A stretch of 64,000 nt of DNA. Source: Klenkia taihuensis. GTDB lineage: Bacteria > Actinomycetota > Actinomycetes > Mycobacteriales > Geodermatophilaceae. Of the stretch, positions 27,924-36,399 are shown one piece after another (the stretch's first letter is position 1; every line of letters starts with the position of its first letter). The notes under the pieces are model-generated. The model was not told the DNA's origin and ran no database searches. It worked only from the letters and a program-made list of their open reading frames with translations. The DNA is taken from assembly GCF_900112525.1 (NCBI RefSeq), contig NZ_FOMD01000001.1:1054001-1118000 (forward strand), given 5' to 3'. A program made the translations under genes and the position numbers.

Positions 27924-28550
27924 GTGGCCCGCTACACCGGAGCCGACTGCCGCCTGTGCCGGCGCGAGAAGATGAAGCTGTTCCTCAAGGGCAGCAAGTG
28001 CGAGTCCGCCAAGTGCCCGATCGAGATCCGCCCCTACCCCCCGGGCGAGCACGGTCGCGGTCGCACCAAGGACAGCGAGTACCTCCTGCAGCTGCGCGAG
28101 AAGCAGAAGGCCCGTCGCATCTACGGCGTGCTGGAGAAGCAGTTCCGTGGCTACTACGAAGAGGCCAACAAGAAGACCGGCAAGACCGGTGAGGTCCTGC
28201 TGCAGATCCTCGAGTCCCGCCTGGACAACGTGGTCTACCGCGCCGGCTTCGCGAAGTCCCGCGACATGTCCCGCCAGCTGGTGCGCCACGGCCACATCAA
28301 GGTGAACGGCCGCAAGGTGGACATCCCGTCCTACCGCGTGTCGGCCAACGACATCGTCGAGGTCGCCGCGAAGTCGGCCGAGATGGTGCCCTTCCAGGTC
28401 GCCCAGGCCGAGGCCGGTTCCCGGCCGGTGCCCGCGTGGCTCGAGGTCATCTCCAGCCAGCTCAAGGTGCTCGTCCACTCCATCCCGGCCCGGCAGGTCA
28501 TCGACACGCCGGTCCAGGAGCAGCTGATCGTCGAGCTCTACTCGAAGTAA
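27924..28550 (+). CDS. rpsD: 30S ribosomal protein S4, zinc-binding form
   Basis: Protein uS4 (208 aa), a primary assembly protein and mRNA-entry component. N-terminal zinc site Cys9, Cys12, Cys26 and Cys31, then the S4 RNA-binding domain with [25 protein letters not shown] start with CAGGGAGA upstream. It is followed by a large hairpin before rpoA. Confidence 0.99.
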   Translation: MARYTGADCRLCRREKMKLFLKGSKCESAKCPIEIRPYPPGEHGRGRTKDSEYLLQLREKQKARRIYGVLEKQFRGYYEEANKKTGKTGEVLLQILESRLDNVVYRAGFAKSRDMSRQLVRHGHIKVNGRKVDIPSYRVSANDIVEVAAKSAEMVPFQVAQAEAGSRPVPAWLEVISSQLKVLVHSIPARQVIDTPVQEQLIVELYSK

Positions 28551-28558
28551 CAGAAGGA

Positions 28559-28609
28559 CCCCCTCGCCCCCCGCCACGAGCACGCTCGCGGCGGGACCCT
28601 GCGAGGGGG
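28559..28609 (+). terminator. Large nested hairpin between rpsD and rpoA
   Basis: CCCCCTCGC (28559-28567) pairs with GCGAGGGGG (28601-28609); inside, CCCGCC and GGCGGG, and GAGC and GCTC, form a second stem. It starts 9 nt after rpsD. No T-run. Probably an attenuator setting the rpoA level below that of the ribosomal genes. Confidence 0.5.
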
Positions 28610-28702
28610 CCGGACGGGGCGGGCAGACAGACGCCCGCCCCGTCGGCACGTCCCCTCACGGCGTCATATGGCGGTCGCCGGAGGACACGAAGGAGATCCA
28701 CC

Positions 28703-29767
28703 ATGCTCATCGCACAGCGCCCCACCCTCACCGAGGAGACCATCGACGCCTCCCGGTCGCGGTTCGTCATCGAGCCGCTCGAGCCGGGCTTCGGCTACAC
28801 CCTCGGCAACTCCCTGCGCCGCACCCTGCTGTCCTCGATCCCCGGCGCTGCTGTCACCAGCATCCGCATCGAGGGCACCCTGCACGAGTTCACCACCGTG
28901 CCGGGGGTCAAGGAGGACGTCACTGAGCTGATCCTCAACCTCAAGGGCCTGGTCGTCAGCTCCGACTCCGACGAGCCGGTGACCATGTACCTGCGCAAGC
29001 AGGGCCCCGGTGAGGTCACCGCCGCCGACATCGCGCCCCCGGCCGGTGTCGAGGTGCACAACCCCGACCTGCACATCGCCACCCTGAACGCGAAGGGCCG
29101 GCTGGAGATCGAGCTGGTCGTCGAGCGCGGCCGCGGCTACGTGCCGGCCACCCAGAACAAGCAGCCGGGCCAGGAGATCGGGCGGATCCCCGTCGACTCC
29201 ATCTACTCCCCGGTGCTCAAGGTGACCTACGCCGTCGAGGCCACCCGCGTCGAGCAGCGCACCGACTTCGACCGCCTCGTGGTCGACGTCGAGACCAAGC
29301 CCTCGATCGAGCCCCGCGACGCCATCGCGTCCGCCGGCTCGACCCTGGTGGAGCTGTTCGGCCTGCTGCGCGAGCTGAACGTCGACGCCGAGGGCATCGA
29401 GGTCGGGCCCAGCCCGGCCGAGGCCGCCGACATCGCGAACTTCTCGATGCCGATCGAGGACATGGACCTCACGGTCCGGTCGTACAACTGCCTCAAGCGC
29501 GAGGGCGTGCACACCGTCGGTGAGCTCGTCACCCGCTCCGAGGCCGACCTGCTGGACATCCGCAACTTCGGTGCGAAGTCCATCGACGAGGTCAAGCTCA
29601 AGCTGGCCGCCATGGGTCTCGCGCTCAAGGACAGCCCGCCCGGGTTCGTCCCCACCTCGGTTGAGAGCTACGACGAGACCTACGACGACAGCTACCCCGG
29701 TGAGGCCCAGTACGCCGACGGGCAGGACTACACCGAGGGCGACTACCGAGAGACCGAGCAGCTCTGA
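28703..29767 (+). CDS. rpoA: RNA polymerase alpha subunit
   Basis: Alpha subunit (354 aa), which seeds polymerase assembly and contacts UP elements and activators. N-terminal domain with [26 protein letters not shown]-terminal domain with [15 protein letters not shown] and [10 protein letters not shown]. The last 35 or so residues form an acidic Tyr-rich tail ending ETEQL, as in other actinobacteria. ATG 28703 follows AAGGAG. Confidence 0.99.
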   Translation: MLIAQRPTLTEETIDASRSRFVIEPLEPGFGYTLGNSLRRTLLSSIPGAAVTSIRIEGTLHEFTTVPGVKEDVTELILNLKGLVVSSDSDEPVTMYLRKQGPGEVTAADIAPPAGVEVHNPDLHIATLNAKGRLEIELVVERGRGYVPATQNKQPGQEIGRIPVDSIYSPVLKVTYAVEATRVEQRTDFDRLVVDVETKPSIEPRDAIASAGSTLVELFGLLRELNVDAEGIEVGPSPAEAADIANFSMPIEDMDLTVRSYNCLKREGVHTVGELVTRSEADLLDIRNFGAKSIDEVKLKLAAMGLALKDSPPGFVPTSVESYDETYDDSYPGEAQYADGQDYTEGDYRETEQL

Positions 29768-29772
29768 TCGAC

Positions 29773-29806
29773 GGAACCCGCCGCCCCGCCCGGGGCGGCG
29801 GGTTCC
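29773..29806 (+). terminator. Strong hairpin between rpoA and rplQ
   Basis: GGAACCCGCCGCCCCG (29773-29788) pairs perfectly with 29791-29806. It begins 5 nt after the rpoA stop, without a T-run. rplQ is 92 nt further on. Confidence 0.5.
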
Positions 29807-29897
29807 CGCCGGGAGCGGCACCTGCCGCGACCGGAGTTCCACCCGTCAGTGACACGCGCGGCCGGCAGTACCCCGGCGGCCTGAGGAAGGACCTCCC

Positions 29898-30611
29898 ATG
29901 CCCACCCCCACCAAGGGCCCCCGCCTCGGCGGTTCGCCGTCGCACGAGCGGCTGATGCTGGCGAACCTCGCCACCTCGCTGTTCGAGCACGGCCGGATCA
30001 CCACCACCGAGACCAAGGCCAAGCGGCTGCGCCCGCTGGCCGAGAAGCTGGTCACGCTGGCCAAGCGCGGCGACCTGCACGCCCGTCGCCAGGTGATGAC
30101 CCAGATCCGCGACAAGAACGTGGTCCACCACCTCTTCGCCGAGATCGGCCCCCGGTACGAGAACCGTCCCGGTGGCTACACCCGCATCACCAAGGTCGGC
30201 CCCCGCAAGGGCGACAACGCGCCGATGGCCGTCATCGAGCTCGTCGAGGCCCTGACCGTCGGCCAGCAGGCCGTCGGCGAGGCCGAGCGCGCCCGCGGCA
30301 CCCGGTTCGCCTCCGGTGCCGGTTCGGCCGCGGCGGCCGGCGAGGTCACCGCCTCCACCTCGGAGAACGACGACCAGGCGGCCGCCGAGGCCACCGTGAC
30401 CGACGTCTACAACCCCGACGACGAGGTCCAGGACGAGAACGTCACCGACGAGCAGCCGACCGCCGAGAACGGCGTCGTCGTCGAGGCCGACGGCGTCTCG
30501 CCCGAGGTCGCCGACGCCGCCGCCGCCGAGGTCAACGCCGCGGAGAACGCCGACGCCGCGACCGCCGGCGACGACGCCCCCGGCGGGGAGTCGCAGCCCG
30601 ACCCGAAGTGA
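29898..30611 (+). CDS. rplQ: 50S ribosomal protein L17 with long acidic C-terminal tail
   Basis: Protein bL17 (237 aa), at the tunnel exit. The family core (residues 1-125) has [20 protein letters not shown] and [23 protein letters not shown]. The last 110 residues or so are disordered, rich in Ala, Glu, Asp and Val, and strongly acidic. Length is nearly double that of the E. coli protein. GAGGAAGGA lies upstream of the ATG. Last ribosomal gene of the alpha operon. Confidence 0.98.
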   Translation: MPTPTKGPRLGGSPSHERLMLANLATSLFEHGRITTTETKAKRLRPLAEKLVTLAKRGDLHARRQVMTQIRDKNVVHHLFAEIGPRYENRPGGYTRITKVGPRKGDNAPMAVIELVEALTVGQQAVGEAERARGTRFASGAGSAAAAGEVTASTSENDDQAAAEATVTDVYNPDDEVQDENVTDEQPTAENGVVVEADGVSPEVADAAAAEVNAAENADAATAGDDAPGGESQPDPK

Positions 30612-30618
30612 TGCTCCG

Positions 30619-31485
30619 CTGAGCACCAGCACGGCCGACGAGCCCGCCACCGGTACCGGTGGCGGGCTCGTCCGCGTCCGGCTGGACATCGCCTACGACG
30701 GCACCGCGCTGCACGGGTGGGCCCGCCAGCGCACGGTGCGCACCGTGCAGGCCGACCTCGAGCTCGCGCTGTCCACGGTGCTGCGCCACGACGTCGACCT
30801 GACCGTGGCCGGCCGCACCGACGCCGGTGTCCACGCCACCGGCCAGGTCGCCCACCTGGACCTGCCCGCCGACGTCTGGGCGGAGCACCGCGACCGCCTG
30901 CTACGCCGGCTGCGCGGCACGCTGCCGCCCGACGTCGTCGTGACGGCCGCGGCACCGGCACCCGCGGGGTTCGACGCCCGCTTCTCCGCGCTGGCCCGGC
31001 ACTACGCCTACCGGCTCACCGACGCCGTCGCCGGCCCGCCGCCGCTGCGCCGGTGGGACACCGTCGGCTGGCCGCGCCGGCTCGACGTCCCGGTGATGCG
31101 GGTGGCCGCGGCGCTGCTGCTCGGCCAGCACGACTTCGCCGCCTTCTGCCGCCGCCGCGAGGGCGCGACGACGATCCGCGTGCTCCAGGCCCTCGACGTG
31201 GTCCGCGACGGCGACGGCGCCGGTGACGTGGTGACCGTGTCGGCCTCGGCGGACGCGTTCTGCCACTCGATGGTGCGCAGCCTGGTCGGCGCGTTGCTGG
31301 CCGTGGGGGAGGGGCGCCGGGACCCCGGCTGGCCGGCCGGGCTGCTGGCCCGCACCAGCCGCTCCGACGAGGTCCCCGTGGCCCCCGCGCACGGCCTGAC
31401 CCTGCTCGCGGTCGACTACCCGCCCGACGACCAGCTGGCCGCCCGCACCGAGGTCACCCGGGCCCGGCGGGACGCGCAGGCCTAG
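30619..31485 (+). CDS. truA: tRNA pseudouridine(38-40) synthase TruA, apparent CTG start
   Basis: Makes pseudouridine at positions 38-40 of the anticodon stem (288 aa as called). The N-terminal strand [20 protein letters not shown] and the catalytic [12 protein letters not shown] motif (Asp68) are present, and [14 protein letters not shown] near the end. No ATG, GTG or TTG exists in frame before the conserved N-terminal strand. The best candidate is CTG at 30619, whose context CTGAGCACC looks like an ATGAGCACC start with one base changed. The first GTG, at 30736, would delete the conserved strand. The stop overlaps the convergent gene at CTAG. Confidence 0.85.
   Translation: MSTSTADEPATGTGGGLVRVRLDIAYDGTALHGWARQRTVRTVQADLELALSTVLRHDVDLTVAGRTDAGVHATGQVAHLDLPADVWAEHRDRLLRRLRGTLPPDVVVTAAAPAPAGFDARFSALARHYAYRLTDAVAGPPPLRRWDTVGWPRRLDVPVMRVAAALLLGQHDFAAFCRRREGATTIRVLQALDVVRDGDGAGDVVTVSASADAFCHSMVRSLVGALLAVGEGRRDPGWPAGLLARTSRSDEVPVAPAHGLTLLAVDYPPDDQLAARTEVTRARRDAQA
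30637..30672. terminator. 36-nt perfect palindrome within the truA 5' end
   Basis: GACGAGCCCGCCACCGGT is followed directly by its own reverse complement. It could form an 18-bp stem, closing the alpha operon transcript, while also coding for residues 7-18 of TruA. No T-run. Confidence 0.5.
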
Positions 31486-32141
31486 GCCGAGGCGACGGCC
31501 TCGGCGACCGGGGTGCCGCCGCCGGTCAGCTCCAGCACCCCGGTGTGCGGGGTGTCCAGCAGGGCCACCAGGACGGCGGCGACGTCGTCCCGGGGAACCT
31601 CGCCCCGGTCCACCGACCGCGCCAGGTGCACCGTGCCGGTGCCCGGGTCGTCGGTGAGGCCGACCGGCCGCAGCACCGTGGTGTCCAGCCCGGTGCGCGG
31701 CAGCACGTCCTGCTCGGCGGCGAGCTTGGCCCGCAGGTAGGCGACGAAGACCTCGTCCACGCCGTCGGGGGTCGCGCCGTCGGCGACGGCGTCCACGCCG
31801 TAGGAGGACACCAGCAGGTAGCGGCGGACCCCGGCGGCCTCGGCGGCGTCGGCCAGCAGCACGGCGGCACCGCGGTCGACGGTGTCCTTGCGGGCGATGC
31901 CGCTGCCGGGCCCACCGCCGGCGGCGAACACGACCGCGTCGGCGCCGCGGACGACGTCGGCCACCTGCCCGACCGTCGCCCGCTCCAGGTCCAGCACCAC
32001 CGGCCGGGCGCCGTCGGACCCCAGGTCCGCGGTGTGGTCGGGGTTGCGCACCACCCCGGTGACGACGTCGCCGCGGGCGGCGAGCAGGCGGGTGAGGCGG
32101 CGGGCGACCTGGCCGTGGGCTCCGGCGACGACGACGTGCAT
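31482..32141 (-). CDS. NAD(P)-binding atypical short-chain dehydrogenase family protein
   Basis: A 219-aa Rossmann protein of the NAD(P)H-binding, NmrA/YwnB-like type. The nucleotide motif is [12 protein letters not shown] at residues 4-15, then [12 protein letters not shown] and [11 protein letters not shown] (YxxxK lysine absent), typical of atypical SDRs with a role in binding or sensing rather than catalysis. It lies 9 nt downstream of mobA on the same strand. Substrate unknown. Confidence 0.8.
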   Translation of the reverse strand: MHVVVAGAHGQVARRLTRLLAARGDVVTGVVRNPDHTADLGSDGARPVVLDLERATVGQVADVVRGADAVVFAAGGGPGSGIARKDTVDRGAAVLLADAAEAAGVRRYLLVSSYGVDAVADGATPDGVDEVFVAYLRAKLAAEQDVLPRTGLDTTVLRPVGLTDDPGTGTVHLARSVDRGEVPRDDVAAVLVALLDTPHTGVLELTGGGTPVAEAVASA

Positions 32142-32150
32142 GGACCCCCG

Positions 32151-32741
32151 CTACCCCTCGACCCGCCGGCGGACACCCCGGGCGCGCTCCAGGTCGGCGG
32201 GGGTGTCGCAGTCGGTCCACGGCGGCGGGGTCCCGGGCACGACGTCGGGCCGGTACCGCCGCACGGCCAGGTCGGCCAGCACCGACCGGACCGACACCGG
32301 GCCGGTCACCCCGGCGAGCGCCGCCCGCAGCGCCGCGGTGCGCCAGACCCCGAGCAGGTGCTGGTCGCGGCCGGTGGCGTCGACCACCACCACGCCGTCA
32401 CCGGTCAGCCGCTCCCGCAGCCCGGCCACCACCGCGGCGGTGAGGAACGGCAGGTCGGCGGCCAGCACCGCGACCACGTCGGCGTCCACCGCGGCCAGCC
32501 CGGCCTGCATGCCCCGGACCGGGCCGCCCCCGGGCGGGTCCTCGCGGACGACCACGACACCGGGCGGGACCGGCTGCGGGGGGCCGACGACCACCCGGGG
32601 GGCGGCGTCGGCGACGGCGGCCAGCACCGCGTCGAGCATGCTGCGACCACCGACCTCGAGCTGCGGCTTGGCGCGCCCACCCAGCCGCGCGGCCCGGCCA
32701 CCGGCCAGCACGACGGCGGCGTACGGGATCGGCTCGGGCAC
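32151..32741 (-). CDS. mobA: Molybdenum cofactor guanylyltransferase
   Basis: A 196-aa nucleotidyltransferase that attaches GMP to molybdopterin. N-terminal signature VLAGGRAARLGGRAK with Lys25, then the metal-binding LAADLPFLT near residue 95. It ends with TDCDTPADLERA. It belongs to a small group of molybdenum cofactor genes in this region (fdhD, moaB/mog, moaC, moeA). Divergent from fdhD; the two starts are only 32 nt apart. Alternative: another MobA-like transferase, for example a cytidylyltransferase. Confidence 0.85.
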   Translation of the reverse strand: MPEPIPYAAVVLAGGRAARLGGRAKPQLEVGGRSMLDAVLAAVADAAPRVVVGPPQPVPPGVVVVREDPPGGGPVRGMQAGLAAVDADVVAVLAADLPFLTAAVVAGLRERLTGDGVVVVDATGRDQHLLGVWRTAALRAALAGVTGPVSVRSVLADLAVRRYRPDVVPGTPPPWTDCDTPADLERARGVRRRVEG

Positions 32742-32760
32742 GCCCCCGACGGTAGGTGGG

Positions 32761-32766
32761 TACCGT
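32761..32766 (+). promoter_or_regulatory. Leaderless-type -10 box of fdhD
   Basis: TACCGT ends 7 nt before the fdhD GTG, so transcription should start at the start codon. No ribosome site is present between them. Confidence 0.6.
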
Positions 32767-32773
32767 CGCCGCC

Positions 32774-33595
32774 GTGGGACGAGTGACCGCCCGGACGCCG
32801 GTGCTGCGCATCCGCGGACCGCACCGCAGCACCCGGCCGGATACCGTGGCCAGCGAGGAACCGCTGGAGATCCGGCTGGACGGCAAGCCCCTGGCGGTCA
32901 CCATGCGGACGCCGGGGCACGACTTCGACCTGGTGCACGGGTTCCTGGCCACCGAGGGCGTCATCCGCACCCCGGACGACGTCGCCGCGCTGCGCTACTG
33001 CGACTCCGTCGACGACGAGGGCCGCAACACCTACAACGTCGTCGACGTCGACCTGGCCCCCGGCGTCCCGGTGCCCGACACCGCCCTGGAGCGGAACTTC
33101 TACACGACGTCCTCGTGCGGGGTCTGCGGCAAGGCCAGCATCGACGCCATCCGCACCCGCACCACCTTCGACGTCGCCGCTGACCCGGTGCGGGTCGACC
33201 TGGACGTCCTGCTCGCCCTGCCCGACCGGCTGCGCGCCGCGCAGGAGGTGTTCGAGAAGACCGGGGGCCTGCACGCCGCCGGCCTGTTCACCGCCGACGG
33301 CGAGCTGGTCTGCGTCCGCGAGGACGTCGGCCGGCACAACGCGGTGGACAAGGTGGTCGGCGACGCCGTCCGGGCCGGGCGGCTGCCCCTGGCCGGGCAC
33401 GTGCTGATGGTCAGCGGCCGGACCAGCTTCGAGCTGATGCAGAAGTCGGCGATGGCCGGCATCCCCGTGCTGGCGGCGGTGTCGGCCCCCAGCTCGCTGG
33501 CCGTGGAGCTCGCCGAGGCCACCGGCACCACCCTGGTCGGGTTCCTCCGCGGCGACGGCTGCAACGTGTACGCAGGCGCCCACCGGGTGGTCTGA
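32774..33595 (+). CDS. fdhD: Formate dehydrogenase accessory sulfurtransferase FdhD
   Basis: Transfers sulfur from a cysteine desulfurase to the molybdenum cofactor of formate dehydrogenase (273 aa). The signature TTSSCGVCGK with the CxxC pair is intact, as are HDFDLVHGFL and CVREDVGRHNAVDKVVG and the FELMQKSAMAGIPV block. GTG 32774 is preferred because a -10 box sits at leaderless spacing. It is the only plus-strand gene in the molybdenum block. No formate dehydrogenase gene is in the window. Confidence 0.93.
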   Translation: MGRVTARTPVLRIRGPHRSTRPDTVASEEPLEIRLDGKPLAVTMRTPGHDFDLVHGFLATEGVIRTPDDVAALRYCDSVDDEGRNTYNVVDVDLAPGVPVPDTALERNFYTTSSCGVCGKASIDAIRTRTTFDVAADPVRVDLDVLLALPDRLRAAQEVFEKTGGLHAAGLFTADGELVCVREDVGRHNAVDKVVGDAVRAGRLPLAGHVLMVSGRTSFELMQKSAMAGIPVLAAVSAPSSLAVELAEATGTTLVGFLRGDGCNVYAGAHRVV

Positions 33596-33601
33596 GCCGG
33601 G

Positions 33602-34090
33602 TCAGTGGTCGCCGCCGCGGAGCTGGCTGACGGCGTGCGGGAGCAGCGGACCGAGCACGGCCAGCCCGTCGCGCACCCCGCCGGTCGACCCGGGCAGGTT
33701 GACCAGCAGGGTGCGCCCGGCCGTGCCGGCCAGGCCGCGGGAGAGCACGGCCGTGGGGACCGCGGGCTGGCCGTACCGGCGGACCGCGTCGGCGATGCCC
33801 GGTGCCTCGCGCTCGATGACCTGCCGGGTGGCCTCGGGTGTGACGTCGGTGGGGGTGAGCCCGGTGCCGCCGGTGGTGACCACCACGTCCGCGCCCGAGG
33901 CCACCGCGTCGCGCAGCGCCCCGGCGAGGACGTCGACGTCGTCGGGGTGCACGTGCGGGCCCTCGACGGCGAAGCCGAGCTCGCGCAGCCCGGCGGCCAG
34001 CGCCTGGCCGGAGCGGTCCTCGTACACCCCGGCCGAGGCCCGGTTGGACGCGGTGACGACGACGGCGCGGGCGCCGGGGGGCAGGCTCAC
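33602..34090 (-). CDS. Molybdopterin adenylyltransferase-type protein (MoaB/MogA)
   Basis: A 162-aa protein that adenylates molybdopterin before metal insertion. Motifs RAVVVTASNRASAGVYEDRSG, VVTTGGTGLTPTDVTPEA and LLVNLPGSTGGVRDGL are those of the MoaB/Mog domain. GTG 34090 gives the family length and overlaps the moaC stop by 4 nt (GTGA). Expected order moeA-moaC-mog is transcribed together. Confidence 0.9.
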   Translation of the reverse strand: MSLPPGARAVVVTASNRASAGVYEDRSGQALAAGLRELGFAVEGPHVHPDDVDVLAGALRDAVASGADVVVTTGGTGLTPTDVTPEATRQVIEREAPGIADAVRRYGQPAVPTAVLSRGLAGTAGRTLLVNLPGSTGGVRDGLAVLGPLLPHAVSQLRGGDH

Positions 34091-34557
34091 CGGACCCAGT
34101 CGCCCTTCTTGCCGCCGGACTTCGCCAGCAGCCGCACGTCGCTGATCACCGCGCGCGGGTCGACCGCCTTGACCATGTCGACGACCGTCAGCCCGGCGAC
34201 CGCCACGGAGGTGAGGGCCTCCATCTCCACACCGGTGCGGTCGGCGGTCCGCGCGGTCGCGGTGATCTCGACGGCCTCGTCGGTCACCTCGAGGTCCACC
34301 GTCACCCCGTGCAGCGCGATCGGGTGGCACAGCGGCACCAGGTCCGGTGTCCGCTTGGCCCCGGCGATGCCGGCGATCCGGGCGACGGCGATGGCGTCGC
34401 CCTTGGGCACGCCCTCGCCGCGCAGCAGCGCGACCACCTCGGGGCTGACCACCACCCGCCCGGCCGCGGTGGCCACCCGCGCGGTCACCTCCTTGGCGGT
34501 GACGTCGACCATCCGCGCCGCACCCGCGGCGTCGATGTGGGTGAAACCGCTGCTCAT
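34087..34557 (-). CDS. moaC: Cyclic pyranopterin monophosphate synthase MoaC
   Basis: Second enzyme of molybdopterin synthesis, acting with MoaA on GTP (156 aa). Contains MVDVTAKEVTARVA, the KGDAIAVARIAGI helix, DLVPLCHPIALHGV and EMEALTSVAVAGLTVVDMVKAVD. ATG 34557 overlaps the moeA stop by 4 nt. MoaA, MoaD and MoaE are not in this window. Confidence 0.97.
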   Translation of the reverse strand: MSSGFTHIDAAGAARMVDVTAKEVTARVATAAGRVVVSPEVVALLRGEGVPKGDAIAVARIAGIAGAKRTPDLVPLCHPIALHGVTVDLEVTDEAVEITATARTADRTGVEMEALTSVAVAGLTVVDMVKAVDPRAVISDVRLLAKSGGKKGDWVR

Positions 34558-35786
34558 CGTTCTCCTCCTCCGACCAGCACGACCTCGACCTCGCTGCCGG
34601 CGGGCAGCTCGGTGACCTCCTCGGGCACCACGACCAGCACGTCCGAGCGGGCCAGCGACGCCACCAGGTGCGACCCCGCGCCGCCGACCAGCTCGACGGT
34701 GCCGCCGTCCAGCCGGCCGCGCAGGAACTGCCGCCGCCCGGCCGGGGAGGTCAGCGGTCCGGCCAGCCGCGCGGGCAGCCGGGGCCGGTCGGGCCGCGGC
34801 ACCCCCAGCGCGGCGCGCAGCGCCGGCCGGACGAACACCTCGAAGGACACGAAGGAGCTCACCGGGTTGCCGGGCAGGGTGACCACCGGGACCCCGTCCA
34901 CGGTGCCGGCGCCCTGCGGGCCGCCCGGTTGCATGGCCACGGCGAGGAACTGCACGGTGCCCAGGGCGCCGAGGGCGTCCTTGACCACCTCGTAGGCACC
35001 CATGGACACCCCGCCGCTGGTGATCAGCAGGTCGGCGTCGGCGAGCGCGCCGCGCACGGTGGACAGGAACTGGTCCACGTCGTCGGGCACGAAGTGCAGG
35101 GTGCGGGCCTCGCCGCCGGCGGCGTCGACCGCCGCGGCCAGGACGAGGGAGTTGGACTCGTGGATCTGGCCGGGCCGCAGCGGCTCGCCGGGGGCCACCA
35201 GCTCGCTGCCGGTGGACAGCACGAGCACCCGGGGCCGGCGGCGCACCACGACGGAGGCGCGACCGACCGAGGCGGCCAGGCCCAGCTGCGCGGGGCCGAG
35301 CACGGTGCCGGCCGGCAGGGCCAGGCTGCCGGCGGCGATGTCCTCGCCGGCGTGCCGCAGGAACGAGCCCGCGGCGGGGGAGGAGGTGATGGTGACCCGG
35401 TCGGTGCCGCCGTCGGTGGCCTCCACCGGCACGACCACGTCGGCGCCGTCGGGCACGGGGGCGCCGGTCATGATCCGGTGCACCGTGCCCGGGGCGAGCG
35501 CGGGGACGTCGGTGCGCCCGGCCGGCACGTCCTCGGCCACCGGCAGCCGCACCGGCGCCCCGTCGGTGGCCGCGCCGACGTCGGACCAGCGGGCGGCGTA
35601 GCCGTCCATGGCGGAGTTGGTGAACACCGGCAGGCCGACGGCGGCGACGACGTCCTCGGCGAGCACCCGGCCCGCCGCGGCCGCGACCGGTACCTCCTCG
35701 GTGCCCGGCGAGCAGCCGGCCAGCAGCGCGGTGACCGCCGCCCGGTGCTCCTCGACCGTCCGGCGGACCTTCGCGGGGGTGCTCAC
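34554..35786 (-). CDS. moeA: Molybdopterin molybdenumtransferase MoeA
   Basis: Inserts molybdate into adenylated molybdopterin (410 aa). Has TNSAMDGYA near the start, VRIMTGAPVPDGAD, TGSELV, and the molybdate site TSGGVSMGAYEVVKDAL; the C-terminal beta barrel ends VVLVGGG. First gene of the minus-strand moeA-moaC-mog unit. A 108-nt gap separates it from the divergent carbonic anhydrase gene. Confidence 0.95.
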   Translation of the reverse strand: MSTPAKVRRTVEEHRAAVTALLAGCSPGTEEVPVAAAAGRVLAEDVVAAVGLPVFTNSAMDGYAARWSDVGAATDGAPVRLPVAEDVPAGRTDVPALAPGTVHRIMTGAPVPDGADVVVPVEATDGGTDRVTITSSPAAGSFLRHAGEDIAAGSLALPAGTVLGPAQLGLAASVGRASVVVRRRPRVLVLSTGSELVAPGEPLRPGQIHESNSLVLAAAVDAAGGEARTLHFVPDDVDQFLSTVRGALADADLLITSGGVSMGAYEVVKDALGALGTVQFLAVAMQPGGPQGAGTVDGVPVVTLPGNPVSSFVSFEVFVRPALRAALGVPRPDRPRLPARLAGPLTSPAGRRQFLRGRLDGGTVELVGGAGSHLVASLARSDVLVVVPEEVTELPAGSEVEVVLVGGGER

Positions 35787-35847
35787 CGGCCCATCCTCGC
35801 CGATCGGCCGCCGACGGCGTGCGCGTGCGGTGCCCGGGTCCCGCAGC

Positions 35848-35853
35848 TAGGTT
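35848..35853 (+). promoter_or_regulatory. Possible -10 box of the carbonic anhydrase gene
   Basis: TAGGTT ends 41 nt before the GTG of the carbonic anhydrase gene. A -35 is not clear. Confidence 0.4.
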
Positions 35854-35894
35854 CGCCGTCGCCGGACCAGCCACCGTCCCACGAGGAGAGCGAC

Positions 35895-36389
35895 GTGACC
35901 GAGATCGACCGGATGCTCGAGGCCAACGCCGAGTGGGCGCAGCGCTTCCCGGGTTCGCGGCCGGTGCAGCCGGCCCGCAAGGTCGCCGTCGTCGCCTGCA
36001 TGGACTCCCGCATGCCGCTGTTCCCGCTGCTGGGCCTCGAGGTCGGCGACGCGCACGTCATCCGCAACGCCGGCGGCATCATCACCGAGGACGTGCTGCG
36101 GTCGCTGACCATCTCCCAGCACCTGCTCGGCACCCGCGAGACCGTGCTGGTGCACCACACCGACTGCGGGATGCAGAAGACCGACGACCGCGCGCTGGCC
36201 GACACCGTCGAGCAGGCCACCGGGCACCGGCCACCGTGGGTGGGCCGGACCTTCACCGACCTGGACGCCGACGTCCGCGAGTCGATGGCCATCCTGCGGT
36301 CGACGCCCTACCTGCTGTCCCACGAGGTGCGCGGCACGGTGTACGACGTGACCACCGGGGAACTGCGCGAGGTCCACCCCACCTCGTAG
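35895..36389 (+). CDS. Beta-class carbonic anhydrase
   Basis: Zinc enzyme interconverting CO2 and bicarbonate (164 aa). Cys35, Asp37 and Arg39 in CMDSR and His88, Cys91 in HHTDCG are the expected zinc ligands and Asp-Arg dyad; the positions agree with those I recall for mycobacterial Rv1284. GTG start with GAGGAG about 6 nt upstream. Lies 10 nt before the lipoprotein gene, which has its own promoter. Confidence 0.93.
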   Translation: MTEIDRMLEANAEWAQRFPGSRPVQPARKVAVVACMDSRMPLFPLLGLEVGDAHVIRNAGGIITEDVLRSLTISQHLLGTRETVLVHHTDCGMQKTDDRALADTVEQATGHRPPWVGRTFTDLDADVRESMAILRSTPYLLSHEVRGTVYDVTTGELREVHPTS

Positions 36390-36392
36390 GCT
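36387..36392 (+). promoter_or_regulatory. Leaderless-type -10 box of the lipoprotein gene
   Basis: TAGGCT overlaps the stop of the preceding gene and ends 7 nt before the lipoprotein GTG. There is no ribosome site. Confidence 0.6.
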
Positions 36393-36399
36393 CACCGCC

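Noticed and set aside
30736-31485. TruA starting at GTG 30736
   Set aside because: This would delete the conserved N-terminal strand [15 protein letters not shown], which every TruA has.
32398-32970. Open frame overlapping mobA and fdhD on the minus strand
   Set aside because: It spans both the mobA and fdhD starts in another frame, is Arg-rich and lacks any domain.
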